From Macrotis lagotis (lineage: Eukaryota > Chordata > Mammalia > Peramelemorphia > Peramelidae): a DNA stretch of 64,000 nt. The stretch spans positions 661,125,482 to 661,189,481 of the forward strand of contig NC_133666.1 in assembly GCF_037893015.1 (NCBI RefSeq), written 5' to 3'. The notes beneath the pieces are model-generated. The model worked only from the letters and a program-made list of their open reading frames with translations, ran no database searches and was not told where the DNA came from. Positions within the stretch are counted from its first letter, which is position 1. Each line of letters begins with the position of its first letter. Shown here piece after piece: positions 35,917 through 46,790 of the stretch. A program made the translations under genes and the position numbers.

Positions 35917-36359
35917 GGGATAAGGTTAATACTATTTTATTCAACAAACCAAAACGACCAGTGGGGACCCCTCCACGTTTCTGAGGGCAATACCAAAGAA
36001 TCCTTCAAAGAGGGAAAGCTATAAAGGGAGAGAAAGATCCTTCCTATGGGATGAGGGTGCAGGAAGACGGGGGGGGGCTCCCAGAAGCCCCCTCCATGAC
36101 AAACCCCGGGGACCCTCACTTTTCTCATCCAGGGTTGGGGGTGAAGTGATGATGCCCCTTCGGACATGCACAAGGAGAGAAGGGGGAAGGCGTTAACAAG
36201 CTAGTGAAGCGACCTTCCCCCTTCCCTCCTCACCGCCCTCCCAAGCGGTGGAGGCCTCCCAGTTCCACAGAATGGGGGTAAAGGGCTCCCCGCCAACCCC
36301 TGGGGGGTAGGGCAGTCCTCAAATGGAAAAGGGACGGATGCAGAACCCCTCCCCCTTCA

Positions 36360-36385
36360 AAATTACTACGATCTCCTCCTCTTCT

Positions 36386-36420
<35 letters not shown>

Positions 36421-36440
36421 CTCTTCCTCCTCCCCTCCCC
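36360..36440. repeat. CTTCCTCCT polypyrimidine microsatellite in the CpG island
   Basis: CCTCTTCCTCCTC units repeat over about 75 bp, producing open but meaningless Arg/Gly-rich frames on the minus strand. Confidence 0.8.
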
Positions 36441-36740
36441 CGCCTCGGCCCCAGCCAGCCCCCAAGCTGCCTCTCCCGCCTCTTTAGAGCCTCCAATTGA
36501 GAACACCTGACCCCACATCCCCCTCACAGTGGATCACTCCGCCGGCTCTCACTCGCCAGGACAACCCTCCTCTTCCCTTTGTATAAGTCCCCGGCAGCCC
36601 CCACGCACAACCTGGTCACGGTCCTTCGGGGACTCGCCCCGCGTGGCCGGACGAAAGGAACTAGAACTAGGATCTCTTTTCCCCTAGGCGGATGGATATG
36701 ACCCGGGCAGAGCTTGGAGTGAGACTGAAGCGAGTCTGAA

Positions 36741-36848
36741 GCCCCGCCCCGGAGCAAGGCCCCGCCCAGAAGCAAGGCCCCGCCCAGAACCAAGGCTCCG
36801 CCCCGAAGCAAGGCCCCGCCCAGGAGCAAGGCCCCGCCCCCAGGCCGC
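36741..36848. repeat. Six GC boxes in an exact 18-bp tandem array
   Basis: GC-box cores of the form GCCCCGCC (one reads GCTCCGCC) start at 36741, 36759, 36777, 36795, 36813 and 36831, exactly 18 bp apart, with linkers close to CAGAAGCAAG. GC boxes bind Sp/KLF factors (established). The even spacing shows a small minisatellite that grew by whole units inside the CpG island. Confidence 0.85.
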
Positions 36849-36861
36849 GTGCTGCCCCGGG

Positions 36862-36866
36862 ATTGG
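36862..36866 (-). promoter_or_regulatory. Inverted CCAAT box next to the GC-box array
   Basis: The plus strand reads GGGATTGGTCGG, so the minus strand carries CCAAT about 20 bp upstream of the GC-box array when read in the direction of the PIWI gene. CCAAT plus GC boxes is a common TATA-less promoter layout (NF-Y and Sp factors). Confidence 0.5.
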
Positions 36867-37804
36867 TCGGCCGCCTTCCCGGCGCTCCCTCCGAGGCGGG
36901 GCAGGACGGCGGGCGTGGGGGAGCCGGGCCTCGGGCCTGGGAGGAGGGGAGCAGGTGCTGGCCGGGACAGGACGGGTCCGGGGCCCGGCCCGGCCGACAG
37001 GCCTAGTCAGGAGGCCGAGGTGGCGGCGCCCCAAGCCTGACTGAGAGGTCACCCCGGGGTGCCTGCAAAGACCAGGGGGTGACCGGAAGAGAGCCCCCTC
37101 CCCTCCCCCTCTTCTCCCCATCCCTCTCCCCTCCTCCCTCTTTCCCTTCCCCTCCCTTTGGGGTCTGCCGAGCCGCTGCGACCCCGTGGCCGCCTGCCTG
37201 GGGCCCCGGGCAGCAGCGGCGCCTGCATTTCGGTTGTCTTGGGAAGACCGGAGCTCACCGGCGGCAGGGGTCGTGAATGTGGAAAGTGGGGACCAGAAGC
37301 GGAGAAGTGTGGTCGGAACCCGTTGTAATCCGCTCAGATTGGGCAGAATGGGTGTCCCCGTCCCTCCCCACCCCCTTAGGCTTTGCTTTTACCTCTACCT
37401 AATTCCTGCCCCACTAAGAGAAAGGCCGTTGGCCTTTTGCCCTCCGGAGGAGAGGCAGGACAGAAAAGCCCCAGGCCCGCCTTCTCTGACCCTGGCCCAG
37501 CCGCTGCTGCTTGGCTCTTCTTTTATCTCCCTCCACTTATCCCTTCCTAGGTGTTGCCGCTTCTTTTAGTACATTAGTGCTTTATGTCCATCCTTGCTTT
37601 CCCGAGTCCCGATTCCTCTTAGGCAGAACCCAACTCGAGGAGCCAGTGGCTACGCACTGAGGTCCTCCTGGAGCTGGACTGCAATGCATTCCACCTTACC
37701 CAGCCTGTGGTAGGGCATTCCAAGCTGCTATTGGCCTGAACAGCCACAGTCAAACTCTGATTTGTTTCATACATTTTGATCTACTTTGATAAGGAAGGAC
37801 AAGA

Positions 37805-38310
37805 ACCAACCAACCTCTTACTTCCCCTTCTTTCCCCCTCCCTCTTTTATTTCCCCTTCCTTTCCCTCTCCCATTTCCTTCTTCCTTTTCCCTTTCCTTC
37901 TTTTACTTCCCCTTTCCCCTATCCTTTTACTTCTCTCATTTTTTGCTTCCCATTTCTTTCCCCTCCCTTTTACTTCCTCTTCCCTTTCCCTCCCATTTTT
38001 TACTTCCTTTTCCCTGTCCTCTTTTACATCTCCCATTTTTACTTCCCCTTCCTTTTCCCTTGCCTCTCCCCTTCTCTCTTTTACTTACCCCTCCCTTTAT
38101 GCTTCCCTTACTTTTCCCACCTCCCTCTTTTACTTCTTCCTTTTCTCCCTCCCTCTGTTCCACCCCCTCTCCTTCCTCCCACCCCTCTTTTTCTCCTCTC
38201 TTGCCTTCTCTCCCATTTCCCTTCCTCCTTTCCTATCCTTCATCCCTCTCTATTCCCTTCTTCACGGTTCTTCACCCTTCACCCCCATCCCACCCCTCTC
38301 AAAGATTTAG
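37805..38310. repeat. 500-bp polypyrimidine/polypurine tract
   Basis: The plus strand is almost pure C/T for about 500 bp, with an irregular recurring CTTTTACTTCC string every 30-60 bp. Overlapping open frames up to 191 codons consist of Pro/Ser/Phe/Leu only and are compositional. Mirror-like segments could adopt triplex DNA; that is inference. Confidence 0.85.
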
Positions 38311-38559
38311 TCAATTTTGGAGTCATTTATAAGTGGGAATCTATAAAATAGCAATAATAATAACAACAGCACCTGCCCTTCTGGGTTGTGGTGACATAAA
38401 TATGTTTAAGCTTTTGAAACACCATAGAATTGTTCTGTATTGCTATTAGAGAAAAAAAACTAAAGATTTAAGACTTGGAAGCCAAGCAAGGATCTTTAAT
38501 ACTTCCCTGATTCTCTACTTTCTTCCTCCCAAAAACTCAAGGATCTGGATCTCATAGGA

Positions 38560-38765
38560 TCATAGATTTAGAGCTGAGATATTCTAACCCTCTCTTTTTA
38601 AAAATTTATTTTTTTGACAGATGAGAAAACTGAGGAATAGAGAACTAAAGCAACTTGCCCAGAAGTCGCACAGTAAGAACCTGAGCTGCGATTCAAACTC
38701 AAAGTGTCCTTATTCCAAGGCCAGCACTACATTTAGTTACCTCTGGTCTAGATAATCTAGGTTTA
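38560..38765 (-). mobile_element. MIR-like SINE
   Basis: ACAGATGAGAAAACTGAGGA, CAACTTGCCCAGAAG and GATTCAAACTC in minus-strand MIR order. Confidence 0.65.
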
Positions 38766-38799
38766 ACACTGGATGATTCTGAACAGCAGAGTAAATCCT

Positions 38800-39800
38800 T
38801 TCATTGATGGGTGTAGCCAGACATTACCCCAGCTAATGGATGGTTATTGAATGTCCTTTTTAACAAGGAAAAAGTCAGCACATGGGTCTGAATATGAAAA
38901 GTCTTTTGTTCTTACAATTGGTTTCAGAGGCAACAGAGAAGGCCTGGTGTGATTTCAGAATTGGGTGTCCAAGAAATATTTCACACCCGATGAATGATGA
39001 ATGAATTTCCTTTTTAATAAAGAAAAAGTTGGATGGTCCAGTAAACTTCAGAGCTAGCAAAAATAAGCCTGGTATAATTCCCAGAGTTTATTCCTCACCA
39101 ATATGTGATACCTGAAATTCTTTTTTAATAAGATAGGAAAAACCCTTTTATTCCACTGTTACTTCAGAACCAATGAAGTAGCCAACTAATTCAATTTCAG
39201 AAGCAAGTCATTCATTCTACAGGCATTTATTAAGGACTTACTGTGCTGCATGCCAGAGGCACAAGTAGGGCAAGCCTTGTGTGTAGTGAGACTCCCAAAG
39301 CCTGAGTATATGGGACTAGAGTTACAAAAGAAAGACAAAAGCACAGACCTTGCCCTAAAAGAGTCCACATTCAAATGGAAGAGGCAACATGGAAATAAAT
39401 ATATGTATATCTTAAAGATATGTACCTTGAATATATATATATATTCATATATGTATGCATGTATGTGTCCAAATGGTAAGGGTGATGCTTGAAATTACTT
39501 TTTAAGAAGCCCTTTCTTTGAAAGAGAAAAGACCTTTGTTCCACAGTTAACTCCAGACCAAGCAGAGTAGGCTTAGTGTGATTTTATGGGTCAGTTCCTC
39601 CCAAATACTTCCCGTCAGATGACTGGTAACTGAAAACACACTTTATCAAAAAAGGAAAACTCTTTTATTGTTAACTTCTATATGAAGTTAGTGTAGATAC
39701 TTCTTCAGCCGATGAGTAGTAACTAAAATTCTTTTTTAATAAGCTAAAACTCTTTATTACACAATTTAAAAATCATGGATAGACCCTGGGATAGTTTCTG
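38800..39800. repeat. Degenerate tandem array, units about 90-155 bp
   Basis: Six anchor strings like TTCTTTTTTAATAAG occur near 38855, 39009, 39119, 39497, 39641 and 39731. Several are followed in order by a CTTTTATTCCACAGTT-like string, a CTTCAGA(G/A)C string, GCCTGGTGTGATTT and a TTCCTC-CAAATA string. An antisense LINE-tail repeat (about 39205-39470) interrupts the fourth unit. The family is unidentified. Confidence 0.6.
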
Positions 39801-39839
39801 TTTGTTTTTTGTACCCAATGAGTCCACAACTGGTTGTGT

Positions 39840-40010
39840 GGCTGTATTCAGAGTAGATGCTATTCCTTCAAAAATCCCATGGAGGAATCTCTACAACTTG
39901 AATTTGACCCTGTACTGTTTAATATTTTTATCAATGACTTAAATAAAGGCATTGGTGATATGCTCATCAAAGTTGCAGATGACACAATCCTGAGACAGAT
40001 AATCAGATGG
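39840..40010 (+). mobile_element. CR1/L3-type LINE reverse transcriptase fragment
   Basis: Translates as LFNIFINDLNKGIGDMLIKV followed by ADDTILR, the RT palm segment with the ADD box retained. The N-terminal side is frameshifted. 40010-40510 is an antisense LINE-tail remnant. Confidence 0.75.
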
Positions 40011-40539
40011 AAAACATTTCTTAAATGTTTACTAGTGTGGGGTCCTGTACTAATGGCTGAGGATACAAAGAAAATGGGGAACTGCCCTCCAGCAGCTTGC
40101 TGGTCAGGTGGCATGTTTATAACTAGGTATGCACAAGAGAGATACAGAGTAAATGTGGGTATCTGAAAGTTGAAGTTATCAACAATTTAGTAGGACCAGG
40201 AAGTGCCTCCTTTGTTTGAAATCCTTAAAGGAAACCAGTGAAAGTAAGAGGGTAAGGTGAGATGGCAGAGCATTCTAGGCCTGGGAGATGGTTAGTATTA
40301 AGGCGGGAGACAGGAAATGAAGTGGAGGAACTGCAGGTAAACCAGCATAGGATTATAGAGGGGAATCAGATATTAGAACACTAGAAAAATTAAGGAGTCA
40401 GGTTTGGAGAGCTTTAAATACCAAACAAAGGAGGCACTGGGGCTCATTAACCAAAGTTGAAATTGGTAGAATGTAATTGGTCAGATCCAAGATTTAGAAA
40501 AATCACCTTGGTTTTTTTCCCTGTTTGGATTTGATTCTT

Positions 40540-40930
40540 TCACAAAATTATTAATAAGGATCTATGTTTAGCATGGTTATACATATATAGCTTATATTAG
40601 ATTACTTTCTATCGAGGTAAGGGGGAGGGGAGGAAGGGAAGGAGAAAAATAAAAAACAAAACCTTGCAAAAAAATTGATTGTTGGGGAAGCTCAGTGGTG
40701 CAGTAGATTGAGCACTGACCCTGGAGTCAGGAAGACCTGGATTCAAATTTGACCTCAGACACTTAATAATTACTTAGCTATATTACTTTGGGCAAGTCAC
40801 TTAACCTCATTGCTTTGCAACAAAAGAAAAAACAAAAACCCAAATGTACAAAAAAATGATTGTTGAAAACTATCATTACATGTATTTGGAAAAATAAATA
40901 AATAAAATATTTTTAAAATAAATAAAGATA
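40540..40930 (+). mobile_element. L1 3' end split by a WSINE1-like SINE (40684-40850)
   Basis: L1 3'UTR reads up to AAAACCTTGCAAAAAAATTG, is interrupted by the SINE (GGGGAAGCTCAGTGGTGCAG to TTGCAACAAAAG), and resumes as TGTTGAAAACTATCATTACA. The direct repeat AAAAAATGATTGTTG-type flanks the SINE with one base difference. Confidence 0.75.
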
Positions 40931-41202
40931 AAAGAAAAATCACCTTGGCAGCTAAGTGGTGGATGAATTGAAATGGAGAAACACTTGAGGCAAGGAAATC
41001 AGTTAGAAGGCTATTATTGTAGTAATGCAGTTGAAAGGTGATGAGAGCCTGAATTAGATTTATAAATTATGATGTAGTTGCTACAAAAGTAAAAATGAAG
41101 AGATCTGGCAATAGATTGACTTTATGGAATGAGTTAAAGAGAAGACTAGGTGACAGAGGATACTGATATCCTTGACTGTGATAAAGAAGTTATGAAAATA
41201 GA

Positions 41203-41522
41203 AAACTACATTTTATTTGATTAGTTTTGTCCTAATGCTCTACCTTGTCCAGGTAATTTTATACCCTTAATCTTTCATCTAGTCTGTTTTCCCTTGCTTT
41301 ATGTTTACAAATAGGATAAGCATACCATCTATGCCTTTATCATTAATCTGAAGTCTTCTGCTGGAGACCTCATTCAAAGTTAATATCAAAATATTAGTGA
41401 TTATTCTGAGTCCAGCCATTCAATCACTTTCATATCTATCTATCTTTATGCTATCATCTAGGCCATATTTCTCCTTTTTTTTTCTGTAAGAACAATATGA
41501 GACTTTAGTAAAGTTTGGGAGG
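41203..41522 (-). repeat. Left arm of a long inverted repeat (CR1/L3-derived)
   Basis: The reverse complement matches 42851-43163 over its full length with few differences. Shared strings include GAAAGTGATTGAATGGCTGG, CAGAATAATCACTAATATTT and GAGCATTAGGACAAAACTAA. The RT-like ATTAATGATAAAGGCATAGA string points to a CR1/L3 source. Confidence 0.75.
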
Positions 41523-41619
41523 GGGAAAAAAGATAAAGATATGCCTCAGACATTTGCAATGTTCAAGAGGTAGTTGGAGATTCATTACTACATCATCAGA
41601 GAGATTAGGGCTAATCTTG

Positions 41620-41658
<39 letters not shown>

Positions 41659-41916
41659 TATATATGATATATATATGGATGTTGAACCCATGATAGCTGA
41701 TGAGATCACTGAGTGAAATAGCATAAAGTAAAAAGAAAGGACAACCTAGGACAGAGTCTTGGAGGACACTACAGAGATAGGGTAGAGCATCAATATGAAT
41801 CCAATAAGATAAAAATTAATAATTAATAAACGTCTTTCACTTGGGTACACAAACTTTAAGTGTTGCAAAGGGGTAGAATAGATAGTGATGATGTTGATGT
41901 TTGTCCTTCATTTAGG

Positions 41917-42390
41917 TTGGGTTTTTTTTTGCAAGGCAAATGGGGTTAAGTGGCTTGCCCAAGGCCACACAGCTAGGTAATTATTAAGTGTCTGAGACCG
42001 CATTTGAACCCAGGTACTCCTGACTCCAGGGCCGGTGCTTTATCCATTGTGCCACCTAGCCACCCCCCCCCCTTTTTTAGGTTGTTTTTGTCCTTCATTT
42101 TAAAAGAAGACCATGATATCAGGCAGTCAATGACATGATATGTATGTGAATTAATTTGAGTTAGGGGGTGCTCAGTCACCAGTTTCACTTTCTCCTCCAG
42201 GACCATCTGGATCCAGTGACCTGATATGAATGAGGACACCTGTAGAAAGCCCCGAATGTGAGGCAGTCAGAGTTACTTGCCTAAGGACAAACAGCTTGTA
42301 AGTATATGAGGCTGGATTTGAACTCAGATCCTCCTCACTTCAGGGCTGGCACACTTCCCACTGCAACCATCTAGCTATTGCTTCGCAGAA
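41917..42390 (-). mobile_element. WSINE1-like SINE followed by a second SINE type
   Basis: 41917-42068 is GCAAGGCAAATGGGGTTAAG to GTGCCACCTAGCCACCCCC, flanked by TTTAGGTTG on both sides. 42090-42390 is a minus-strand copy of the longer SINE with the TCTTTGAGAAC-type tail and tRNA-like head. Confidence 0.78.
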
Positions 42391-42729
42391 GATGGGGGGT
42401 TTTGTTGAATGTTACCTCAGTTTGAGTTAGTGGTGGGACATGTCAGACAAAAAGGCTATTATGTTCTTGGTCTGCATTAAGTGGAGCCCAACAGGTTCCT
42501 GGAATAAAAATTGAAGTACTGTTTGTTGTTTTGTAGTTGTTTGTAGTAATGTATTTTAGTTCTGAATATTATGCTGTAAAGTATTCAAAGGAGGACAGTC
42601 AGAATGGTGAACATCCTTGAAGCCCTAGTCAAATGTGAAGGAATTTTATACTGAAGAAGATCCAGGAGGTATATGATTTGAAGGATCATCATGTGGAGAA
42701 GGGATTAGACTTTTTATGCTTATCCCTAA

Positions 42730-43163
42730 GAATACTGAACCTGGAGCCTTGAGTAGAAATTCCACAGGGATCAATTTAGGCTATCAGGGGAAAAAAAAAC
42801 CTTCCTATTAGAATTAGATGAAGTAATATAGCTCACTTAGGTTTTGGCAAAGAATTTACTGAAGTCTTATGCTATTCTTATAGAAAAAAAGGAGAAATAT
42901 GGATTAGATTGATAGCAGAAAGATAAATATGAAAGTGATTGAATGGCTGGACTCAGAATAATCACTAATATTTTGATATTAACTTTGAAGGAACTCTCTA
43001 GAAGAAGATTTCAGATTAATGATAAAGGCATAGAGGGCATGCTTATCCTGTTTGTAAATAACATAAAGCAAGGGAATATATACTGATGAAAGATTAAAGG
43101 TGCAAAATTACCTGGACAAGCTAGAGCATTAGGACAAAACTAATAAAATAAAATGCAGTTTTT
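42730..43163 (+). repeat. CR1/L3-derived segment including right arm of the inverted repeat
   Basis: 42851-43163 pairs with 41203-41522. The extra 42730-42850 continues a CR1/L3-like reading (CACAGGGATCAATTTAGGCT, equivalent of the PQGSI region). About 1.33 kb separates the arms, including an (AT)n palindrome at 41624-41656 and a minus-strand WSINE1-like SINE at 41917-42068. Confidence 0.7.
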
Positions 43164-43169
43164 TAATTT

Positions 43170-43520
43170 TATTTTGAACATACTAATACCTAGCATTCCT
43201 ATAGTACTTTAAAGTTTACAAAGCACTTTATAAATATCGGTTTTCCTCAAAATATTCCTGGGAGGTAAATGCTATTATTATAACCAATTTTTAAATAATG
43301 AAAATGAGGCAGATAGCAATTACATGACTTGCCCAGAGTTACACAGCTAGTAAGTATCTGAGGCAGCACTCAGATCTTCCTGAATCTAAACCCACTGTGA
43401 CTAGCTGCCAACATGTATTGAATTTACAATCTACTAAAACCACCAGATAGCTCATTATTATTTTTTAATTCATTGAAGACTTTAAATTTGTCCTGTCATT
43501 CTATCCATCATGCCTCCTAG
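43170..43520 (-). mobile_element. MIR-like SINE
   Basis: TTTACAAAGCACTTTATAAA, AATGAAAATGAGGCAGATAG, TGACTTGCCCAGAGTTACAC and a diverged head. Confidence 0.65.
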
Positions 43521-43572
43521 CTGCCTCACTAAAATAAACAATTCCATATACATAGTGTAATAGAAAAAATTC

Positions 43573-44006
43573 TGTCGAGTCCGGAGGAGGGAACTCAGGC
43601 CGACATCAATATGATGCATAACCTGGTTCATTTATTGATCACAGGATACATACTTTTATACTCTACATTTATGTAACCAACTACATAAGCGTTTCATTTT
43701 AGCAAGCATTTTTTTCACATGCATACCTTGTGTATGTCTTAGGTGATTGTTTTGAGAACCAAACAGTGTTCTGATAAACAGAGAGAAGATTGTTTTGAGA
43801 ACCAAACAGTGATTTGATAAACAGAGTGCAGAAGGTAATTATCTCAGAATGCGCTATCTATCCGAGCCTGGGAATACACCTTGTTAGCTCAGACATGCAG
43901 CTACTCCCTTATCTAAGCTCTGAAGTACATCTTGCTGGTTAAAGCACATAACTATTTCTGTGTTAACCCTTCATAGCTCTTAGCCTGGAACATATGTGAC
44001 ACAACA
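43573..44006 (-). mobile_element. Solo LTR of an endogenous retrovirus, 434 bp, with 6-bp target duplication
   Basis: Read on the minus strand the element starts TGTTGTGTCACATATG and ends CCGGACTCGACA (TG...CA). It has a TATA-like GTATAAAAG and the polyadenylation signal AATAAA in the expected order. AAATTC flanks both sides (43567-43572 and 44007-44012); 6-bp duplications are typical of class II (ERVK-like) integrations. Two 43-bp repeats (43745 and 43788) lie in the U3 part, like enhancer repeats. No internal retroviral genes are nearby, so this is a recombined solo LTR. Confidence 0.85.
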
Positions 44007-44179
44007 AAATTCTCTGAAACTTTAAAGCTGAATTCAGAGCTTGCTTTTCTAAGTACATAATAAATTCAGTATGTAACTTTTGTTCTTGTGTCTGATTCTT
44101 TTGGTTCTATTCCCATTTATGTGGGTGGATGAGTGGGAAATTTGCCCTCAATCCCTTTTAACCTTCCCATTAGAAACAA

Positions 44180-45880
44180 CAACAACAAAAACTCCACAGA
44201 CTTAATCAGTTTGAACCTTTGGAATGATATTCACTGCATTGACTAGATTTCTTCAGGATTTCAAAGCAATTTGTCTTTATACTACTGTTATTTATTATTA
44301 TTACAATTGTTATATATTATTATTTTTATTTGCATCATATTATTGTTGTTATATATTATTCACTGCATTCATCATCAGTTCATATAAGTCTTCCCAGATT
44401 TCTCTGAAATCTTTCTTTCATTTCTGATGGCCTAGTATTTATCTATTATATTCATATACAGTATTTGTTCACTTATTCCCAATGGGCACCTCCTCAATAT
44501 AAAATTTTTTACCACTACAGAAGGAGTTAGAGATATTCTTGAACAAATGTGTTCTCTTTTTTTAATCTCTTTAGAGTAGAGATTTAATCTTATTACTTTT
44601 AAATCATATCATAAATGGTTTACATATATCTTTGTGACTTTGGGGGCATAGTTCTAAATTATTTGCAGAATGGCTAGACCAATACAATGATGTGCCCATT
44701 TTAAATGAAATTTAAGAGGAATAGATGTAAAGTCTTATTTCACTTAAAAATTCAACCCCAAATAATTAAAGTATTTTAAAATTTATTTTAATTTATCTTT
44801 TTGTTGTTATATTAACTTCTTTAACTATTATTTCCTTCTCTCTCCTATCTAGAGAACCATCCTTTAGAGCACTAGTCTTGGATTCAGGAGGAAGGGAGTT
44901 TGAATCCAGCCTCAAGAACTTGACACTTACTAGCTGTGTGACCTTGGGCAAGTAACTTAACTCTGATTGCCTCGCATCCAGGACAACCTCCAGTCTTCCT
45001 GATTCATACCTGGCCACTGGACCTAGATGGCTCTGGAGGAGAAAGTGAGGCTGGTGACTTAACAGAGCATCCCCTCACTCATATCCAGTTCATGTGCTTG
45101 TTCATGGCATCACCTCCCTGGTGGCATGGTCTTCTTTGAAAATGAAGGACAAATATCCTCCTCCTTATAACTTAATTAAAAAAAGAAGAAAATGAACTTA
45201 AATAAAACAAATCCATATATCAACCAAATCTTTAAGACTAAACAGTCTGCCACATCTGTGGCATTATCACTTCTATAAAGAAGAGAAGGAAATGCCATCT
45301 CATTATCTCCTCTCCTGGGAAATGTTTGGTTGTTATATTACACTCTGTTTAATTTTGACATTGTTGTTTGTTCCTTTTATGTTTTTGTAGTCCATGTATA
45401 TTGTTTTCCTAGTTCTAATCACTTCGCTTTATGAGAGTTTTATGTCTTCCCATGTCTGCATGTATTCTTCATATTCATTTTTTCTTTCATGGAAACATCA
45501 TGTACCACAATAAGTTTCCCCTAATCAATGGGCATATGCTTCCCCCCCCCATTTTTTGTAGCATTTTTGTAGATGATGGTGATGTTTTGTCATTTGTTCT
45601 CAAAGAAGACAGGTCATCGGTGAGGTGATGCCATGACAATAACATGAATTAGATTGGGACTTGGGACTGAGCTAAGTCACCAGCCTCACTTTCTCCTCTG
45701 GACTCAATCTGGGTTCATTGGACAGGTATGGATCAGCATGCCTGGAGATGGCCCTGGAAGAGAGACAATCAGATTTAAGTGACCTGCCCAGGGTCTCACA
45801 CAGTAGTAAATGTGAAGTATCCTCCTGACTGCAAAGCAAATGCTCTATTTGCTGTGTCACCTAGCTGCCCTAACTTTTCA
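44180..45880. mobile_element. L1 3' fragments (-) with two full-length SINEs
   Basis: 44180-44760 and 45170-45560 are minus-strand L1 pieces (TCAGTTCATATAAGTCTTCC, TAATCACTTCGCTTTATGAG). 44850-45165 is a plus-strand tRNA-headed CORE-SINE with the tail TTCTTTGAAAATGAAGGACA. 45570-45880 is the same type on the minus strand. A GT-rich microsatellite follows at 45904-45990. Confidence 0.65.
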
Positions 45881-46059
45881 GCCTTTGACTTCTTTTGGGG
45901 GAGGGTGTGTGTGTGTATGTGTTTGTCCCTATCTGTGTCTCTGTGTTTATCTATGTCTGAGTATCTATGTGTGGTGTATGTGTGTATTTCAGCATAATTT
46001 CAAATTGCTTCCCAGAATGGTCTGATCATTTCACAACTTCTCCAAAAATGAATTAGGGG

Positions 46060-46790
46060 ACTTGTGTTTCCTTAGTCAGGGAAAGGTTTATTAAGTTTCT
46101 GGGAACATAAAAGAAGAAAAAATAGTCCTGACCACATTTTATTCCAATTAGAGAGATGTATAATATAGCATATATTCAAAAATAGTATCATTTTTGGAAG
46201 ATTTACTGGTCACTGGCAACATTAGGAGAGATTTCATGTGGTAGATGACTTTTGAAATGAATTTTAAATATAAATAGGTATTGTAAGAGGTGGAGATGAG
46301 GAGGAAATATATGTCAAGAAGGGGGCAGAAAATCCACTGGAACCAAAAAGGAGTGACATCAGTTGTCATTTATGTATAGGAGACAAACAAAAGTAAAACA
46401 GCCTCTACTCTTGAGGAGATAGCTGATGCTACATCCAGGGTGAATTGGAAATAATCATCAGAGAAAAGACCTTGGAGTTAAGAGGGTCCTGGGAAGGCAT
46501 CAAGAGAAGGCAGAAATGAAGAGGGAACGCATTCTCAGCACTGAGGCTGATCAGTGGAAATGCCCCAAGTTGGGAGATGGAGAGTCTGGTTTGTGAACTG
46601 CACTGTGGGAGAGAGTATGTGGAACACAGAATTGTAAGGTATAAGGTGACAGGATAGGTAGACGGGGCCAGGTTATGAAAGGCTTTAAATGCCAAATAGA
46701 AGGTCTTTTTTATCTACTGAAGTGGAACCAATAGAGTTTATTGAGTAGGAGATGTGAGATGAGAGGGATTAAATGAAAGTTTTGAACTTG
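46060..46790 (-). mobile_element. L2/L3-type LINE 3' region
   Basis: On the minus strand the sequence reads TGGCATTTAAAGCCTTTCAT, CATACTCTCTCCCACAGTGC and GAATGCGTTCCCTCTTCA, the typical L2-like 3' ORF end. 46790-47630 shows further diverged LINE-tail-like pieces and no gene. Confidence 0.6.

Larger units (their letters stand above)
36000..37600. promoter_or_regulatory. CpG island, candidate promoter of the PIWI gene
   Basis: GC content and CpG density rise sharply here, densest at about 36.4-37.3 kb, against an AT-rich background. The island lies 1.4-3 kb upstream of the first coding exon and is the only one in the window. Minus-strand donor-like sites that could end an untranslated exon include GCCGCCG|GTGAGC (exon end 37259) and GGGCG|GTGAGG (exon end 36234); neither can be proven. 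In human, PIWIL3 lies head-to-head with SGSM1, so a plus-strand promoter may also sit here, but I see no recognisable plus-strand exon. Long open frames in the island are compositional. Confidence 0.7.

Noticed and set aside
36684-37258. Arg/Gly/Pro-rich open frames in the CpG island, both strands
   Set aside because: They come from high GC and the 18-bp GC-box repeats; there is no recognisable domain or splice context. They may overlap untranslated exon sequence.
37776-38351. Longest plus-strand open frame in the window (191 codons)
   Set aside because: It lies wholly in the polypyrimidine tract, overlaps long frames in other phases and consists of Pro/Ser/Phe/Leu runs; it is a composition artefact.
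44850-45165. tRNA gene
   Set aside because: The box-A/box-B-like head belongs to tRNA-derived SINEs here and elsewhere in the window; no cloverleaf-complete tRNA was seen.
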